The notes under the pieces are model-generated. The model was not told the DNA's origin, did not search any database, and was given only the letters and a program-made list of their open reading frames with translations. Positions 21,501-32,420 of a DNA stretch of 64,000 nt are shown here, in pieces. How positions within the stretch are numbered: position 1 is the stretch's first letter; every line of letters begins with the position of its first letter. The position numbers and the translations under genes are program-made. This DNA is from Arenicola marina. Its lineage: Eukaryota; Annelida; Polychaeta; Arenicolidae. The stretch is taken from the NCBI GenBank assembly GCA_964019135.1, contig OZ025252.1, forward strand, positions 42,529,374 through 42,593,373, written 5' to 3'.

Positions 21501-24428
21501 CGGGGAAGATTATGGGGCACGGGGCGGGGGCGGGGGCCCATGAGATCCCCCGCCCGGTGTCCTATGTGCACTAGTCTGTGTCCGGTAACTAAGGGTTCCC
21601 AATATTGTCGTTATTTATGAGCTGCTATTTACGACCCACCGCCGGCCAGCGTCAGTGCGCATCCCGGGTGCGCATTCGCCAATGTTCACTTCCGGGAGGG
21701 GGGGGGTATATATACGTAATCAACGAACGAACTTCATCTCTGAGATGGACGCTGGTTCGTTTGTCGAGTTGTTTACGTTATTTGAGACGCTGTAAACATG
21801 CTGCTTTGATTTGTGAAGGCCGTGGTGGTATTGTTCATTGGCTGTGGCAGGCGCAAGGAGGATCGGGAGGGGGGGGGTGGGGAGAGCCCCGGACGGTGAA
21901 GGTCGAACGCTTGGCTTGTTCCGGCAATCAGGTTCAGCTGGCACCCGTCAGGGGGCGCCTTATCGCCTTGGTGATTACTGAGGTCGGGAGTTGGTCATCG
22001 CGAAGGCAGAGGGGGTGGGTATGTGGGGGGGAGGGGGGGGGGGGGCGGGCGTACTAGGTGAGGGTGGCGTGCAGGGGGAGAGGTAGGTGCCTGGGTTAAA
22101 CAGGGTGTAGATATGTAGCCCCGGGGGGGGGGGATGGGGTAGGTGCCTGGGTTAAAGAGGGTATAGGTATGTGGCCGTGGGGGGGGGGGGGGGGCGGGGG
22201 ACTGGATGAGGTTGGGGTGGAGGGGGAGGGTGAAGGGTTAAAGCCCGGGATCGATGATCACTCCTGTTAACTCCCCTTCCGGCCGCGGCTCGTTCTGGAG
22301 CAGGGTCCGGAGATCCAGGTGGGGTCTGTTGTTATGGCGATTGGATGGCGGCTGGGTGGGTGAGTGGGTGGCGGCGGGCGGGTGGGTGGGTGGGTGGCCG
22401 GTGGGTGGGTGGGTGGGTCCTCAGGTGTCGTGGATGCCTCAGCTTGTTGATTCGACCCCCGTGCAGGTGTCATTAGTGGCGTTGAATATTTTTCTTGATA
22501 GTTTGGCGTGATTGTTTTTCTGGAGTGGTTGGTGTTGTTGTTTTCTTCATTGTATATTTTACTTGATTGGAGGACTAAACTGTTTTCATGGCTTGATTAG
22601 TGTGCATGATTTCTGCATCAGTTAGCGCGTTTTTTTTTCTTGATTTGTTAATTTAGGTTTCTTGACTGGTGGTCCCGGTTGATGTTAAACATCGTGGTTA
22701 TGTTATGCACACTGAATGGGTCATCTGGTCTACCGGTCGGTCTCTAGCTGGCCTGGCTGCCTAGGGTCTGGCCTGGGTGCCTAGGGTCTGGCCTGGGTCT
22801 GGGTCTGGCCTAGCCTGGGTCTGGCCTAGCCTGGGTCTGGCCTAGCCTGGGTCTGGCCTGGGTCAGGCCTGGTTCTGGCCTGGATGTAGCCAGGGTCTGG
22901 CCTGGGTCTGGACTGGATCTGGCCAGGGTCTGGTCTGGGTCTAACCTGGGTCGGGCCTTGGCTGCCGAGTGACTGACAAGGCGGTCTGGGAAGGCGGCTT
23001 GCACTCTGCCGTCATTGAATGCGGCCAGTTAGCTTTGCTGTTAACACGTGGGTGACATATATACTCCATCCCTACACCTCTACGCCTCAATACCCCTACA
23101 CCACTACACTCGACACCCAAATGTCCCTATATACCCCTACACCACCACACCCCTACACCCCAATACATCTACGCCCCTATACTCCCGACACCCTAGCTAC
23201 CCCAACACCCCCTGACCCTTACACTCCCAGATGAGCCAGTCTAGACTTGTTCTGTTATTGTACCTATTACGATCACTGGATAGCGATTGTTATCTTTCCT
23301 CATTGAGGGTGTATTGCTTCTAAAGATCAATGGCCATTATGAGCCCGGGTTATATATATATATAGATAGATAGATAGCCTTGTCTTGAAGCGATCCTCCG
23401 GCAAGTGGCTGCGGCCTGAGCACTCGCCCGACACAAGTGGACGGCATGCTGTCATGATGCGCTCGTGAAGGACTCCCCAAGACCGCGCCGCATGGGACCC
23501 TCTTTGTGTGCCTGCCACTTAAAGCGACCATCAAAGGGCCCTTCAGACTGTTGTCGATAGCAGAAGTACCTCTGCCTTTGAGGAGAGGACAATCCTTCGG
23601 TTGACACCCCCACCATCCCCCTCTCCCCTCCCCCGCCCCTCCACACCCCACCCGCTCGGAGTTCCGATAGGAAAAAAAAACTTGTTTTGTTTCTATAAAT
23701 ATCGAAGTTGTAATTGACTCCCGACATTTGAAGCGGTACTTGCGTCCAATGAGTAGCGTTGATCGGCGAACCTGTCGATCACACGGCACTGCACTGATTG
23801 TAACAACGGCAGATATTTACGTCTTTACACGTATTTACCTGCATTCTCCCGCAGTAGTAGTAGTAGCGGGTGTAGGAGGGGGGATGGGAGGGGTTACCGT
23901 GGTAGCAGTGATAACAATCTGTCCTGCAATATGGCCACCACCCTTTGTGGTTTATTGTTATGTGTACCTGCAGGATTTTCCGTAGGTTGTTTTTATGATT
24001 TGTTATGATTGCGACTATTTATGATTTGTAACTGGATGATGATGTGCGTTTTGAATATTCATGACTTGTACTTGGATGATGATGTGCGTTTTGAATATTC
24101 ACGATTTGTACTTGGATGATGATGTGCGCTTTGAATATTCATGATTTGTACTTGGATGATGTGCGTTTTGAATATTCATGACTAGTACTTGGATGATGAT
24201 GTGCGTTTTGAATATTCATCATTTGTACTTGGATGATGTGCGTTTTGAATATTCATGACTAGTACTTGGATGATAATGTGCGTTTGAATATTCATGACTT
24301 GTACCAGTGAGATGATGTGTCGCTTTTCTCTTCAGAAATGGATGTCGAGTGAGCTGGAGGAGATTCTTCGCGAGGAGAGTCGCCAGAACGACCTCTGGCT
24401 GCAGCACTACATCAACGAACTGCTCTGA
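11123..24428 (+). CDS. Low-complexity LxxLL protein, putative transcription coactivator
   Basis: Three exons join in phase: 11123-11211 (ATG in context GCCATGG; donor GTATGT), 14790-17250 (acceptor TTGCAG, donor GTGAGT, phase 0) and 24336-24428 (acceptor CTTCAG, stop TGA). The predicted protein is 880 residues. Features: LxxLL motifs at 246-250 (ILKNLLKD) and 774-778 (QLLKKLLTG), polyGln 262-272 and 560-585 (with Leu/His), polyGly 366-380, Ser-rich 648-662, His-rich 678-702, an acidic segment INLDELIDGF, and a helical acidic C-terminus ending LWLQHYINELL. No DNA-binding, bHLH-PAS or RRM domain is seen. LxxLL motifs bind nuclear receptors in known coactivators (p160, PGC-1), so a nuclear coactivator role is an inference. 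I do not recognise the family. Intron 2 is 7 kb, so extra exons cannot be excluded, and upstream exons are also possible. Confidence 0.7.
11212..12805. other. Intron 1, 5' part
   Basis: C- and CT-rich low-complexity DNA (11230-11830), then unremarkable sequence. Open frames on both strands follow base composition. No exon was recognised. Confidence 0.5.
12806..12999 (+). mobile_element. tRNA-derived SINE, family A, copy 2
   Basis: Nearly identical to 778-965: same A box, B box and body, ending in an ATTTC-repeat tail. A 13-bp target duplication, ACCTGTGAGAGGA, flanks it at 12793-12805 and 13000-13012. It sits in intron 1 in the sense direction of the host gene. Confidence 0.92.
13776..14704 (+). 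mobile_element. 5'-truncated LINE 3' end (RNase H tail)
   Basis: A frame at about 13795-14253 encodes the C-terminal tail typical of I/Nimb-like non-LTR elements with RNase H: AAKEAL, then DLKPYIQ...W, RLRIGHTYLTHCYLLKGE, PPECVPC and LTVEHILLKC. The RT and endonuclease are absent, as expected from 5' truncation. The 3' UTR holds a direct duplication (about 14205-14280 versus 14290-14355) and recurrent ATGGTTTTAT. It ends at GTGCCGTTAAGCCCCAATCC with an (AATCA)n tail. A reverse-strand copy of the terminus lies at 31688-31800. It is dead in intron 1. Confidence 0.85.
17957..18981. repeat. 54-bp minisatellite
   Basis: About 19 copies of a 54-bp unit beginning GACTGTCAGCCCAGGACTTG. The copies are nearly identical; most differences are G/A or C/T at three fixed sites, so sub-types can be followed along the array. 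The period is 18 codons and the minus strand stays open for 364 residues with repeat HPSPGLTVSGCLSTVCLR. Stop-free units make this expected, and no splice or start context supports coding. It lies in intron 2. Confidence 0.95.
20605..21205. repeat. 13-bp minisatellite (ATCTTGACCTAGG)
   Basis: Roughly 45 units of ATCTTGACCTAGG, interspersed with an AGGTTTACCTAGG variant that recurs in a regular pattern to about 21030, then decaying to ATCTTGACCCAGG and ATCTTGACCTTGG. The CCTAGG palindrome recurs every 13 bp. Confidence 0.9.
22755..22965. repeat. GGGTCTGGCCT short tandem repeat
   Basis: Irregular repeats of 11-17 bp built of GGGTCTGGCCT and AGCCTG, in intron 2. Confidence 0.7.
24015..24310. 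repeat. 40-bp tandem repeat beside an acceptor site
   Basis: About seven copies of a 40-bp unit with core GTGCGTTTTGAATATTCATG and GTACTTGGATGATG. The array ends about 25 bp before the acceptor of the last coding exon (24336), so it borders the branch-point region. Confidence 0.88.
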
Positions 24429-24528
24429 CAGTAGAACGACCTCTGGCTGCAGCACTACATCAACGAACTGCTCTGACAGTAGAACGACCTCTGGCTGCAG
24501 CACTACATCAATGAACTGCTCGGACAGT
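24382..24528 (+). repeat. Triplicated 48-bp end of the terminal coding exon
   Basis: The last 45-48 nt of the coding sequence, encoding QNDLWLQHYINELL plus TGA, is followed by two further tandem copies at 24429-24476 and 24477-24524. The first copy reads CGCCAG before AACGACC. The other two read CAGTAG, so the reading frame is retained but a TGA-CAG-TAG stop run separates copies. The third copy has one synonymous change (AAC to AAT) and has lost its TGA. Translation should stop after copy 1. Confidence 0.9.
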
Positions 24529-25465
24529 AGACTCGTCGTCTAGGACCATCCTCTCCGTGAAGACAAGCGGTTATCGGCGCGTCGTCATGGCAACCCGAGC
24601 ACAACGGACTCCCCACGCCCCCCCCCCCTCCCACCTCTCTCCTCTCTCTCTGGAGACAACCTCGGGGAGGAGTGAGGGATGTGAAGGGTGTTGACTGGGG
24701 ACGGGAGTGGGGGCGCGATGGGGGAGAGAGAGAAACGGAACATTGAAATCACCCTTGATGATTACGTCATCGCGGGGCTCCGGATCATCGTATTTACGTC
24801 ATTGCCCCGTCGTCAAGGCGATGTCGTACATGGCGACACTGGTTGCCATGGTTTCAGCACGGGTGTTGAGCGGACACGCGGTGCGAACAGTTGGTTCTGT
24901 CATCTGTTATGCTTTGTTTGGTGGGTGACAATTTCCCGCGTAAGAGTTGGATGAAAACTACAACGTTTTTGTCTCAAGACCGTTGCACGTGGGATTTCTT
25001 CGCAAGGGAACGTCTGTCTTTGAGTGACCGAACATGTGACCGGAAATAGCTCAATCCCATCCTCCTTTGCGGGTCTGTTTGTAGCGGATGTGACGTCATA
25101 GGGACCGGAGACTTGGGCAGTCAGGAAGGACATGCTGGCCTCACCGGCAAACTGAGCCGCAGCCAAACCGGCTGTGGACCCCAGTGAACTGTATCGGAAA
25201 ATCCTGCACATGTACATAGATTATGTAGACAGTATATTGCTCACCGACGAACCGTGAAAACCAAAACAACAGTCTTTGATAACCTGCCGTACACGCTCCC
25301 TGCGCGTGGGAGAGAAAAAAACGGAATTTGGGTTGTTACGTTATGCTGTTTTATCGGATGTAACTTGTCTGGAGAGTGTCCTAATCTTGTATTGAGCCCT
25401 GCATCCACCCTCCCAGCCACCCCATGTAATGAATAGACACATATTATATATATAATAATAATATT

Positions 25466-25471
25466 AATAAA
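25466..25471 (+). promoter_or_regulatory. Possible polyadenylation signal AATAAA
   Basis: AATAAA lies about 1.04 kb after the TGA at 24428, in an AT-rich stretch followed by T-rich and GT-containing sequence. It is a plausible 3' end for the LxxLL gene transcript. Confidence 0.4.
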
Positions 25472-25568
25472 GTGTTAATTTCTTCTATTTTTTTTGTTTT
25501 CTGAAGTTTGCGGTAGTGGAGTGTAGATTACTTGGGTTGACGTGGCCGGTTAGTGGTTGCTGCATTCT

Positions 25569-25581
25569 TCAGTAGATGGCG
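25569..25581 (+). promoter_or_regulatory. CTCF-like motif (12 of 13)
   Basis: TCAGTAGATGGCG matches the CTCF core CCASYAGRKGGCR at all but the first position. It lies about 100 bp beyond the possible polyadenylation signal of the upstream gene. Confidence 0.3.
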
Positions 25582-28364
25582 CTGCGTGAATTGATTGTGT
25601 GCGTCCGCGACCAGCGGGAGTGACTCTGTACCCCGTCAGTCCCCCCACCCCGCACCACCCTCCTCCTTCTCCTCGGCCCGCCCTCGAACCGCTCCCCTCA
25701 ATCTATTTCCAACCCCTTCAAGGCAGCAACTGACAAGTTACTGAACTCGCTACACTGCCTCCACGTGTTGTGAAAGAATCGAGAGTTGTGGACCACGGCC
25801 CAGTAGAAGTATGTCTGTATATATGTTTCGCCATAGTATCATCTTTAAAGCAGCACTGTATTTGTTTTTATTCCCCGTTGTGTGTAATCCTTTGGCTCGC
25901 TGTATTCCTGACCTACACACGCACACATGGACGACGGGGTAATATCACGTGGCGCACGTGGTAGCCTCAAGGCCGCCTCCCCCTTCGCCCCCCCCCCCCA
26001 CTGTACCTCGTTACCGCGTGAGGACCTCAAAGCCAACCTTCCCTATTGGTAGCCTCTTGCCGGTGTGGTAACCAGGCAGGACGCCAGCCCAGGCCTATCC
26101 TGTCCGGACACCGCCCATGGGTTGACAGGTGAAGGGTAAGCCAACCCACATGTGTTTACTGGCTTTACTTATTACGGCCCTGCTTGTACGGCCTTTATAT
26201 TTTGTGATAGTGATCGCCAGGAGGCAGCACCTCGGTTCGGTTAGGAAGATGGCAGCAGTTTTAAGGAGTTGGCTCTACCGGGCGACTCCTTTTTGTATAT
26301 TTTACCTCGTGGTTACATCGTTGTGAAATATTTTGGATTTCGAACCTCCACATAGGAAGGAAGATAAGTCTGTATCTGTTGCCTCTGTGTAAATCCCAGG
26401 GTGCCAGCAACCAAACTGCCCAGGGAGGCACTGGCTGTTAAACTGTGATGAAGAAAGTCTTTGACTCTTGAATACTTCACCCTCTTTTTTAGGCTTCGAT
26501 TTCATTGGCATTTTTTTTTGAGGAGTTTTCAGTTCATTGTGTGCTGTGTTGTAGTAAATTAATCCCCTTTTTTCTATACGCTGACCGTTATTGTTATTTT
26601 AAACGACACCGTTATTTATGGTGACGTCATGTGTGGTATGAATGACGTCACCTATTGTTTTAAACCGTGAAGTTTAAAATTCCCGGGCAAAATTTAGTGA
26701 TGCCGCTTAAATGCACATAAATCTTTTGCTTATCTTGTTGCTTTGGCGACTAGATGTGAAGTTTGGACTACATCAAACTTTGAGCAGTAATTTAAAGGTT
26801 ATTGCTCAAAATAAAATGGACATAATGTGGGCCTCCATATTTCTGTTCACTGAAGAGTTTTGCGCTTGGACGGGCGACGTATGTACCCGGCGACGTCTTT
26901 GGTCAATCTGAGTTTCTGTAGGAACCTGCTGTAGAAAGAAGGCACGGGCACATGTCTCTCGATGTTCGTCACCCTTGTTTCTGTTTCACTCGCTTTGTTT
27001 CATTGCTGTCCACTTACCTGGTCTCCCACCTAAGAATGCTTTGATTTCTTAAAGACATCCTGACAAAACACGGGAGATTTAGTTTTTTTAACATGTCCTT
27101 GTGAGATTGTATTACATCTGTACATTTTGAAGATGTTTTTCTTTCGTTTTGATTCATTGCTTTTACGTCGATGATAGCTTACTTGACATTGTTCGAGGCG
27201 AGTGACTCCAGGTCCCTGGTTCTCTGGCTCCGTCGCCATTTTGAAGTGCTCCGTATGTTGGGGCACTGCTGCCTCGAAAACACTCTTTAGTCCGGTCTGC
27301 CACATTGGCATGGTTATGTATTTGCGGCATGCCTGTATGTTTCGTGGCGACTGCCAAAAAAAGAAAAAACTTGAATAACGGCTGATATTGCATATCAATA
27401 TTTTAGATCCTTGTCGTTGACTGTTTAATTTAATATCTAATTTATAGTATATACAGAGTAACTGTATTTACAATAAATCACAAATAATTGTGTAAAAGGT
27501 CATGATTTCCCATGTTCACTTTACCGATAGCATTGATATGTCGGTATAGTTTTGTACTTGCCAGAAATCTGGGATCTATTTCAAGAAATAAACTGGAAAC
27601 AAACGGACATATATATGTGTTGATCAACTAACTCTGTCGTATCTTCACCATTCTAGTACGCCAGCGTACTTTCCTTTTAGATAATGCAAAATAGTTTCAA
27701 CGCTGTTATCCTTTAACAAAAGAAGGTTGAACGTTTCTTGTTTACATTTTGACAATATTTGTCCTGAAATAAGGTCGGCATTTTTTTGATGTGGAAGGCT
27801 TAATGTGATTGGTTGATTAACCCCGGTGTCCATGGTAACGCCCAATACTTGTGATGACCCCCGCGTGCTGTAGTATGTTTTAAGTCATTCCGTCTGACAC
27901 GTGACTTGTATTATTTGAACTGACTGAGTGATAATGGATGACCACGTGGTCACTCGCTCGTCAGCAGGCATTTGGATGTTATTATCATTATTATGATTAT
28001 GATATATATCTCTCTCACTATATATATATATATATGAAGATGGTGTGTTGTTATAGAGTGGCAGCAGCAAATCGTGTAGGTCCGTTAGTTAGTGCCTTAT
28101 ATAGCGAGTAGTGTTGGAAGTGTAGGCTGAGCCAGCCACGAGTGAGGATGTGGGGGTGTATTGATATAGGTGTTCCATACAATCTCTAACACGCAATGAC
28201 GGATATTGTTACATCGGTGACTGTAGAGGAAGATCTACCACATGAACTCTGTTATAACATGCCAAGTGGAGCGGCTTGATGGACGCGGCGGTCTCATAAG
28301 GGGTGACTTCAATGTCTCAGAGATGTCCTGTTTGGTCTGTTAATATTGCTTCACCGGCGCCAAC
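25582..28364. other. Intergenic, no gene seen
   Basis: Mixed-composition DNA with short unsupported frames on both strands and a TA microsatellite near 28015-28035. I recognised no family. Confidence 0.45.
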
Positions 28365-28814
28365 ATGTCGCGAATGTGGTACTGGTGTGGTATGAATGAC
28401 GCTTCATCACAGTACCCGTATAATAAATACAACCATGTCAGCATGTTGGACGACACGAAAAAAGAAGTTCAGCTTCGGCCAAGACGCGAGGGGAGGGAAG
28501 GGCTGGGGCAGTTTATGATAATAGACTTACGAGGTTTGGCTGTGCATACACGCAAACCACTGGGATGTCCAGTTGATATTGTGATAGAGCGTCCAAAGTC
28601 CCCGGTAGATGGGAGTCATCGGTTCAGCACGCCCTTGAGGGTGCGGGCGACCGATGCGAAACACTGGACTCCGGACACTGGTTGTTGTGTTGCTCTGTTT
28701 GTTCACCAGAACGTCAGTGTGGGCACATGGAGCTACGTGGCCCCCCTGTACAATGAGAAGCAAAAAGCCGCCAACGGCTTTGATGTTATGTTAGTTACAG
28801 AGTTTAACTCGTGA
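28365..28814 (+). CDS. Hypothetical protein, 149 residues
   Basis: An uninterrupted frame with balanced composition, unlike the repeat-driven frames elsewhere. The start context is CAACATGTC. The C-terminal half (TPLRVRATDAKHW, then VGTWSYVAPLYNEKQKAANGF) looks globular. AATAAA occurs 4 bp after the stop (28819-28824) and ATGAAATAAA again near 28900, consistent with a terminal exon. There is no signal peptide, membrane span or recognised motif, and no family resemblance that I can name. It could be a single-exon gene, the last exon of a larger gene, or part of an unknown transposable element. Confidence 0.35.
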   Translation: MSRMWYWCGMNDASSQYPYNKYNHVSMLDDTKKEVQLRPRREGREGLGQFMIIDLRGLAVHTRKPLGCPVDIVIERPKSPVDGSHRFSTPLRVRATDAKHWTPDTGCCVALFVHQNVSVGTWSYVAPLYNEKQKAANGFDVMLVTEFNS

Positions 28815-29084
28815 GAATAATAAATTACTGAGTGCAATTACCTAGTGAATTGTTTTCTTTATTCATACATGTGATGGATTTAACACCCAAATGGAAATGA
28901 AATAAACGCAAACTAACGAATTAAAAAACTGTCTAGGCAATTTAAAATGATCCTGAAAATTAAGTTCCATTCATCTAGATGTAGATCCTTTGTCTTCGTA
29001 TTGGAGCACTGATCGTCAAATTTGTGCATGTGATCAGTTATCATTCGTTTAAATGCAACGAATCAGAGCCAGCAAAACAAAGCG

Positions 29085-29235
29085 TGTCTACACACACGTG
29101 TTTGAACAATTAAACAATTAAAGGCGTTTCTGTAACTGTACACACAGTTGTTTAAATAATTAAAAGCGTTTCTGTAACTGTACACACAGTTGTTTAAATA
29201 AGGTAATTAAAGGATTCTCTAAGCACACGTTTAAA
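29085..29235. repeat. Short tandem repeat beside THAP repeat copy 1
   Basis: The motif GGCGTTTCTGTAACTGTACA, followed by CACAGTTGTTTAAATAATTAA, occurs in tandem here and again at about 29930-30030. It therefore brackets the THAP-containing repeat at 29315-29790. Confidence 0.6.
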
Positions 29236-29314
29236 GGAAGCCGCCAGCCTGGCCTCTGACGCTGCTTGACTGATTCGCATAATAGCAAAGTGTCTATCCT
29301 CCAAATTTCAAAAC

Positions 29315-29790
29315 TTTCCGTCCTGTCTGTAGCTGACAATAAAATTTAGAATTGACCCCCAGCTACGATTTCGCCCCATAACCAGGCGGCAGCATTGTTT
29401 TTGAGGTGTGTCCGCGATTGTCCAATCAGGAAGCGATACTCTCTATATATATATTAAAACCGGAAATGACGCCTACTGTTTGAGCAAAACAAGAGCGCAT
29501 GATCATCCCTAATATAAATTGTGTTTTCTAAGGAGATAATTGTTGCAAGAGATATTTCAATCTATTTGGAAACTATTTTTCCGCGAAACGCTAAGATCAT
29601 TGTATACTGCGCGATTCATCCAAAAATCGCGGACCTGACCTCCCATTTCACGCGTTTCCCCTGAAGGGTACCTCCGCTGTGAAAGGGTTCTTTCAGCGAG
29701 ATAACTTCCAGTTATAACGTAAGGAGGCGCCCCATGACGGGTCACAACATGCGTCACTTGCTCCGGCAAAATGGCGCGCTGCTCGACATT
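29315..29790 (+). pseudogene. Degenerate THAP-exon repeat, copy 1
   Basis: This aligns throughout with 32225-32715: GGTGTGTCCGC, a CCAATCAGG box, the exon beginning near 29579 (TGTATACTGCGCG) and the TTTCACGCGTTTCCCCTG block. Relative to copy 2 it has lost the ATG and part of the Cys-rich start, so it is not expected to encode a THAP domain. Confidence 0.55.
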
Positions 29791-30030
29791 GATGGGACAC
29801 GGGTTGCCTTAATTGTTTTCTCCTTGCCAGTCGGTCGACCGAAACGAATTGTTAACACTGGCCAATTTAATTTAAAGATGTGAACTTTCCATGCAAATGG
29901 CGATTAGATTAAGTTTGACACCCGCTTTTAATAATTAAAGGCGTTTCTGTAATTGTACACACAGGTGTTTAAATGATGAACGGAGTCTCTAACTACACGT
30001 ATAAATAATTTAAGGCACCTTTAAAATCGC

Positions 30031-31687
30031 CTGATGTGCTCTCATGGACGTTTTATTTTGGCCATGTGAAACTACTTCTTGTGCCTGATATTTTATTGTA
30101 TTCATATTTCATAACGTCACCATGTTAACAAGGTTTCCTGTCAAATGCCGGTTCTTGTGTGCTCATACCAGTGCTTGACGCTGTTCAACCATATATACTA
30201 CCGTTTACAGGTAGGCGAAACGCCATCGGAGGCAACACGCATCACACGCAAACATTAGTTAGTAAAGTCCTATGTACGTAAACAATATTTATGCGGTCGT
30301 GGATAAATCGGACCCGAAGCTGGTTTGATGGGGGGGAAAGGAAGCAAACGCGGGTGTGGAGTGACACTGGTCAGCATTTTATTGACGTGTGAATGACGCA
30401 TGAGCGTTAAAGGAGCCCGACCCCCATCCAAGGTGGGGGACAAAAGTCCCGGATCACAATAAAGTCGATAATTGGTACATATGAGACAGAGTAAAAAATA
30501 CGGGTCTACCTTCCTCGATGGCACTCTCTGCCTTCGATTCACTCCGCTAGGGCTCCATTATAAAATTAGTAAAAGCTAGCTTGCGTAGCGCCACCGTGCG
30601 GGGAGCTTGGCTTGATAGCTGACCGGAAAGGGAAAGGGCGACGTCGCTGATTGGCCCAAAATCGGTACAAAATTACCGTAAATCTATGTGGATTACCGAC
30701 GCCTCCAGAGAGAAGAGGAGCGAGAAATACGCCACTCCGCATAAATTAGTTTTCACGTTGTGAAAAACCACTATGTTCACCTGTACCATATCCTTGAACA
30801 AACTGTTCTATCCTAAATATGTTTCACTTCAGCCAGTATTTAGATTATGTATCGCGCGTATAAGGACGCTCTTCCTTCTGGCATATGTTGTAGTCGGACA
30901 TACCCGGGTGGGAGGGGGAGGGGGAGGAGGTTACTCTCATTATACGTGGCTGGGTGAAGGTTCCGCCTCAAAGCCTGAACCCGAGACAAAACAGAGCAAA
31001 GTTTGATTTCCCCAACACAGAACATTGAGGCATATTTTGAGTCACTCTGCCAGCAGAGAGAGCTCGTTTCTCAAATCACATCTGCTCCACCTAACCGCCG
31101 ACCTCACGGTTGACTTCGATCAACGAACAGTTTTAGAGGGTTGTTCAGGTTGAAATTTGTATTTTCGATGCATAATTTCAAAAATATAGACATTCCGTTG
31201 TCGTACGATCACAATGGAAGAGTTAAGCGCATTTCACATGAGGTCAAAGTTAAACCATATTTTCTAGCGGCCAACATTTTGGAACTTTTGGCTGGTGAAA
31301 AAATTCTGGCTGCAGTGAATACCCGGCCGTAAAGGGTAACATTTTAGTTAAGCTTATCAATTGATTAATGAGTTCCAATAAATGAAATAAACTTGAATTT
31401 GAAGCGTGTCTGGGTGACTATAGGGCCTACCACAGCATAAGACGTAATCCAACATCACTCATATAATGACAAGTTATGACATAAAAAGGCGCTTTACTTG
31501 TATTGAGCAGGGAGCTTACTTGTAATGAATGTTTTGCCGTTTGTCAATAGGCCTTCGTCTGCCGTCACCAGTTTGGCCAAGTTGACTGTCCAGTGACCCC
31601 CGGTGGAACAGGCTGGACAGTGCTCCGGGGTTAAGGGTACGGGACCCGATGGTAAACCCTAAATCCTGAGGCATTGTTCTGTCAACC
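30031..31687. other. Intergenic, no gene seen
   Basis: Short unsupported frames only, including one at 31141-31332. It ends in two close AATAAA-type sites near 31375-31390. A G-rich run lies at about 30908-30930. Confidence 0.4.
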
Positions 31688-31800
31688 AACTGGTTGATTT
31701 GATTTGATTTAGTTTTAACGGCATTTTAGCCTGTAAGGCCATATCGTTATTGAGTCTTCATTGAGTCGAACTTGATAAAACCATGAAATATGTCAACGAA
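31688..31800 (-). mobile_element. LINE 3' terminus, minus strand
   Basis: The reverse complement reads GATATGGCCTTACAGGCTAA, then TGCCGTTAAAACTAAATCAAATCAA. This matches the 3' end of the LINE at 14640-14704 including its AATCA tail. It is a severely 5'-truncated insertion. Confidence 0.75.
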
Positions 31801-31879
31801 CTGGTCTGGGTGTGATATCTCGGCCCAGGTCCAGTGGATAAAAGATACCAAGCGCTTCAGGCCAAACGGGAAGTTCCCT

Positions 31880-32045
31880 TTGGTCTGATGCGCTAGGTGT
31901 TCGCCCTTTATGCGAAGGGTCGCCGGTTCGAATCCCGCCGGGTCGGGTAAGAAACTTTAAAATGGTCGCTACAGATGTAGGTGCACTTCTCCGGGCCCGT
32001 CCAATCGCGGCGAATCCGCTTCACTTGGTCCGACCATTTTCTTTT
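31880..32045 (+). mobile_element. tRNA-derived SINE fragment, third family
   Basis: A tRNA-like 3' half with B box (GGTTCGAATCCCGCCGGGTC) is followed by a body containing AAAATGGTCGCTACAGATGT and GCGAATCCGCTTCACTTGGT. The A-box half is not recognisable, so this is a fragment and not a functional tRNA gene. Confidence 0.55.
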
Positions 32046-32069
32046 TAAACCTTCTTCACTTGGGAACTT

Positions 32070-32225
32070 AAAGTAATATATTCTGTAATTGTTTGTATTA
32101 CCAACCTCTTCGCAATGTCAAATAAGTATATTTTTGTCCTGAATTTGAATCCTGAAAGCCTGTGGGGTATCCGGAGAGAAGCACATTTATTCACCGGAGC
32201 AGAATTTGGTGGCAGAATATGAGTT
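32070..32225 (+). repeat. Dispersed repeat shared with 50210-50365
   Basis: About 150 bp align with 50210-50365, including CCTGAAAGCCTGTGGG and TATCCGGAGAGAA(A/G)CACATTT and CACCGGAGCAGAA. Here it runs straight into the THAP-exon repeat, but at 50.3 kb it does not, so it is a separate module or the other end of a larger element. Confidence 0.65.
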
Positions 32226-32369
32226 TTTGCCGTCCTGTAGGCTATGTAGCTCACAATAACATTTAGAAGTGACCGCCAGCCATGATTACGTCGCTTCACC
32301 AGCCGCATAGAATTTATAGAACATAGTTCTTTGCCAGGCGGCAGCCCTTTTTGGAGGTGTGTCCGCTAT

Positions 32370-32420
32370 TGACCAATCAGGAGCCGATACTCGATATGAT
32401 CGTTGCAAATATAAATAGCT
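32370..32420 (+). promoter_or_regulatory. CCAAT box and TATA-like element
   Basis: GACCAATCAGGAG at about 32374 and ATATAAATAG near 32409 lie about 145 and 110 bp before the THAP-like ATG at 32519. The CCAAT box is also conserved in the other copy (about 29420). This looks like a small pol II promoter carried within the repeat. Confidence 0.4.

Larger units (their letters stand above)
17251..24335. other. Intron 2, minisatellite-rich
   Basis: It contains the 54-bp, 13-bp and 40-bp arrays plus C-rich tracts (about 19170-19530 CT/CCCC; 20386-20488 CACCCT; 23085-23230 CACCCCTACAC), GGGTCTGGCCT repeats (about 22755-22965) and GTGG-rich runs (22345-22425). No further exon was convincing. Confidence 0.5.
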
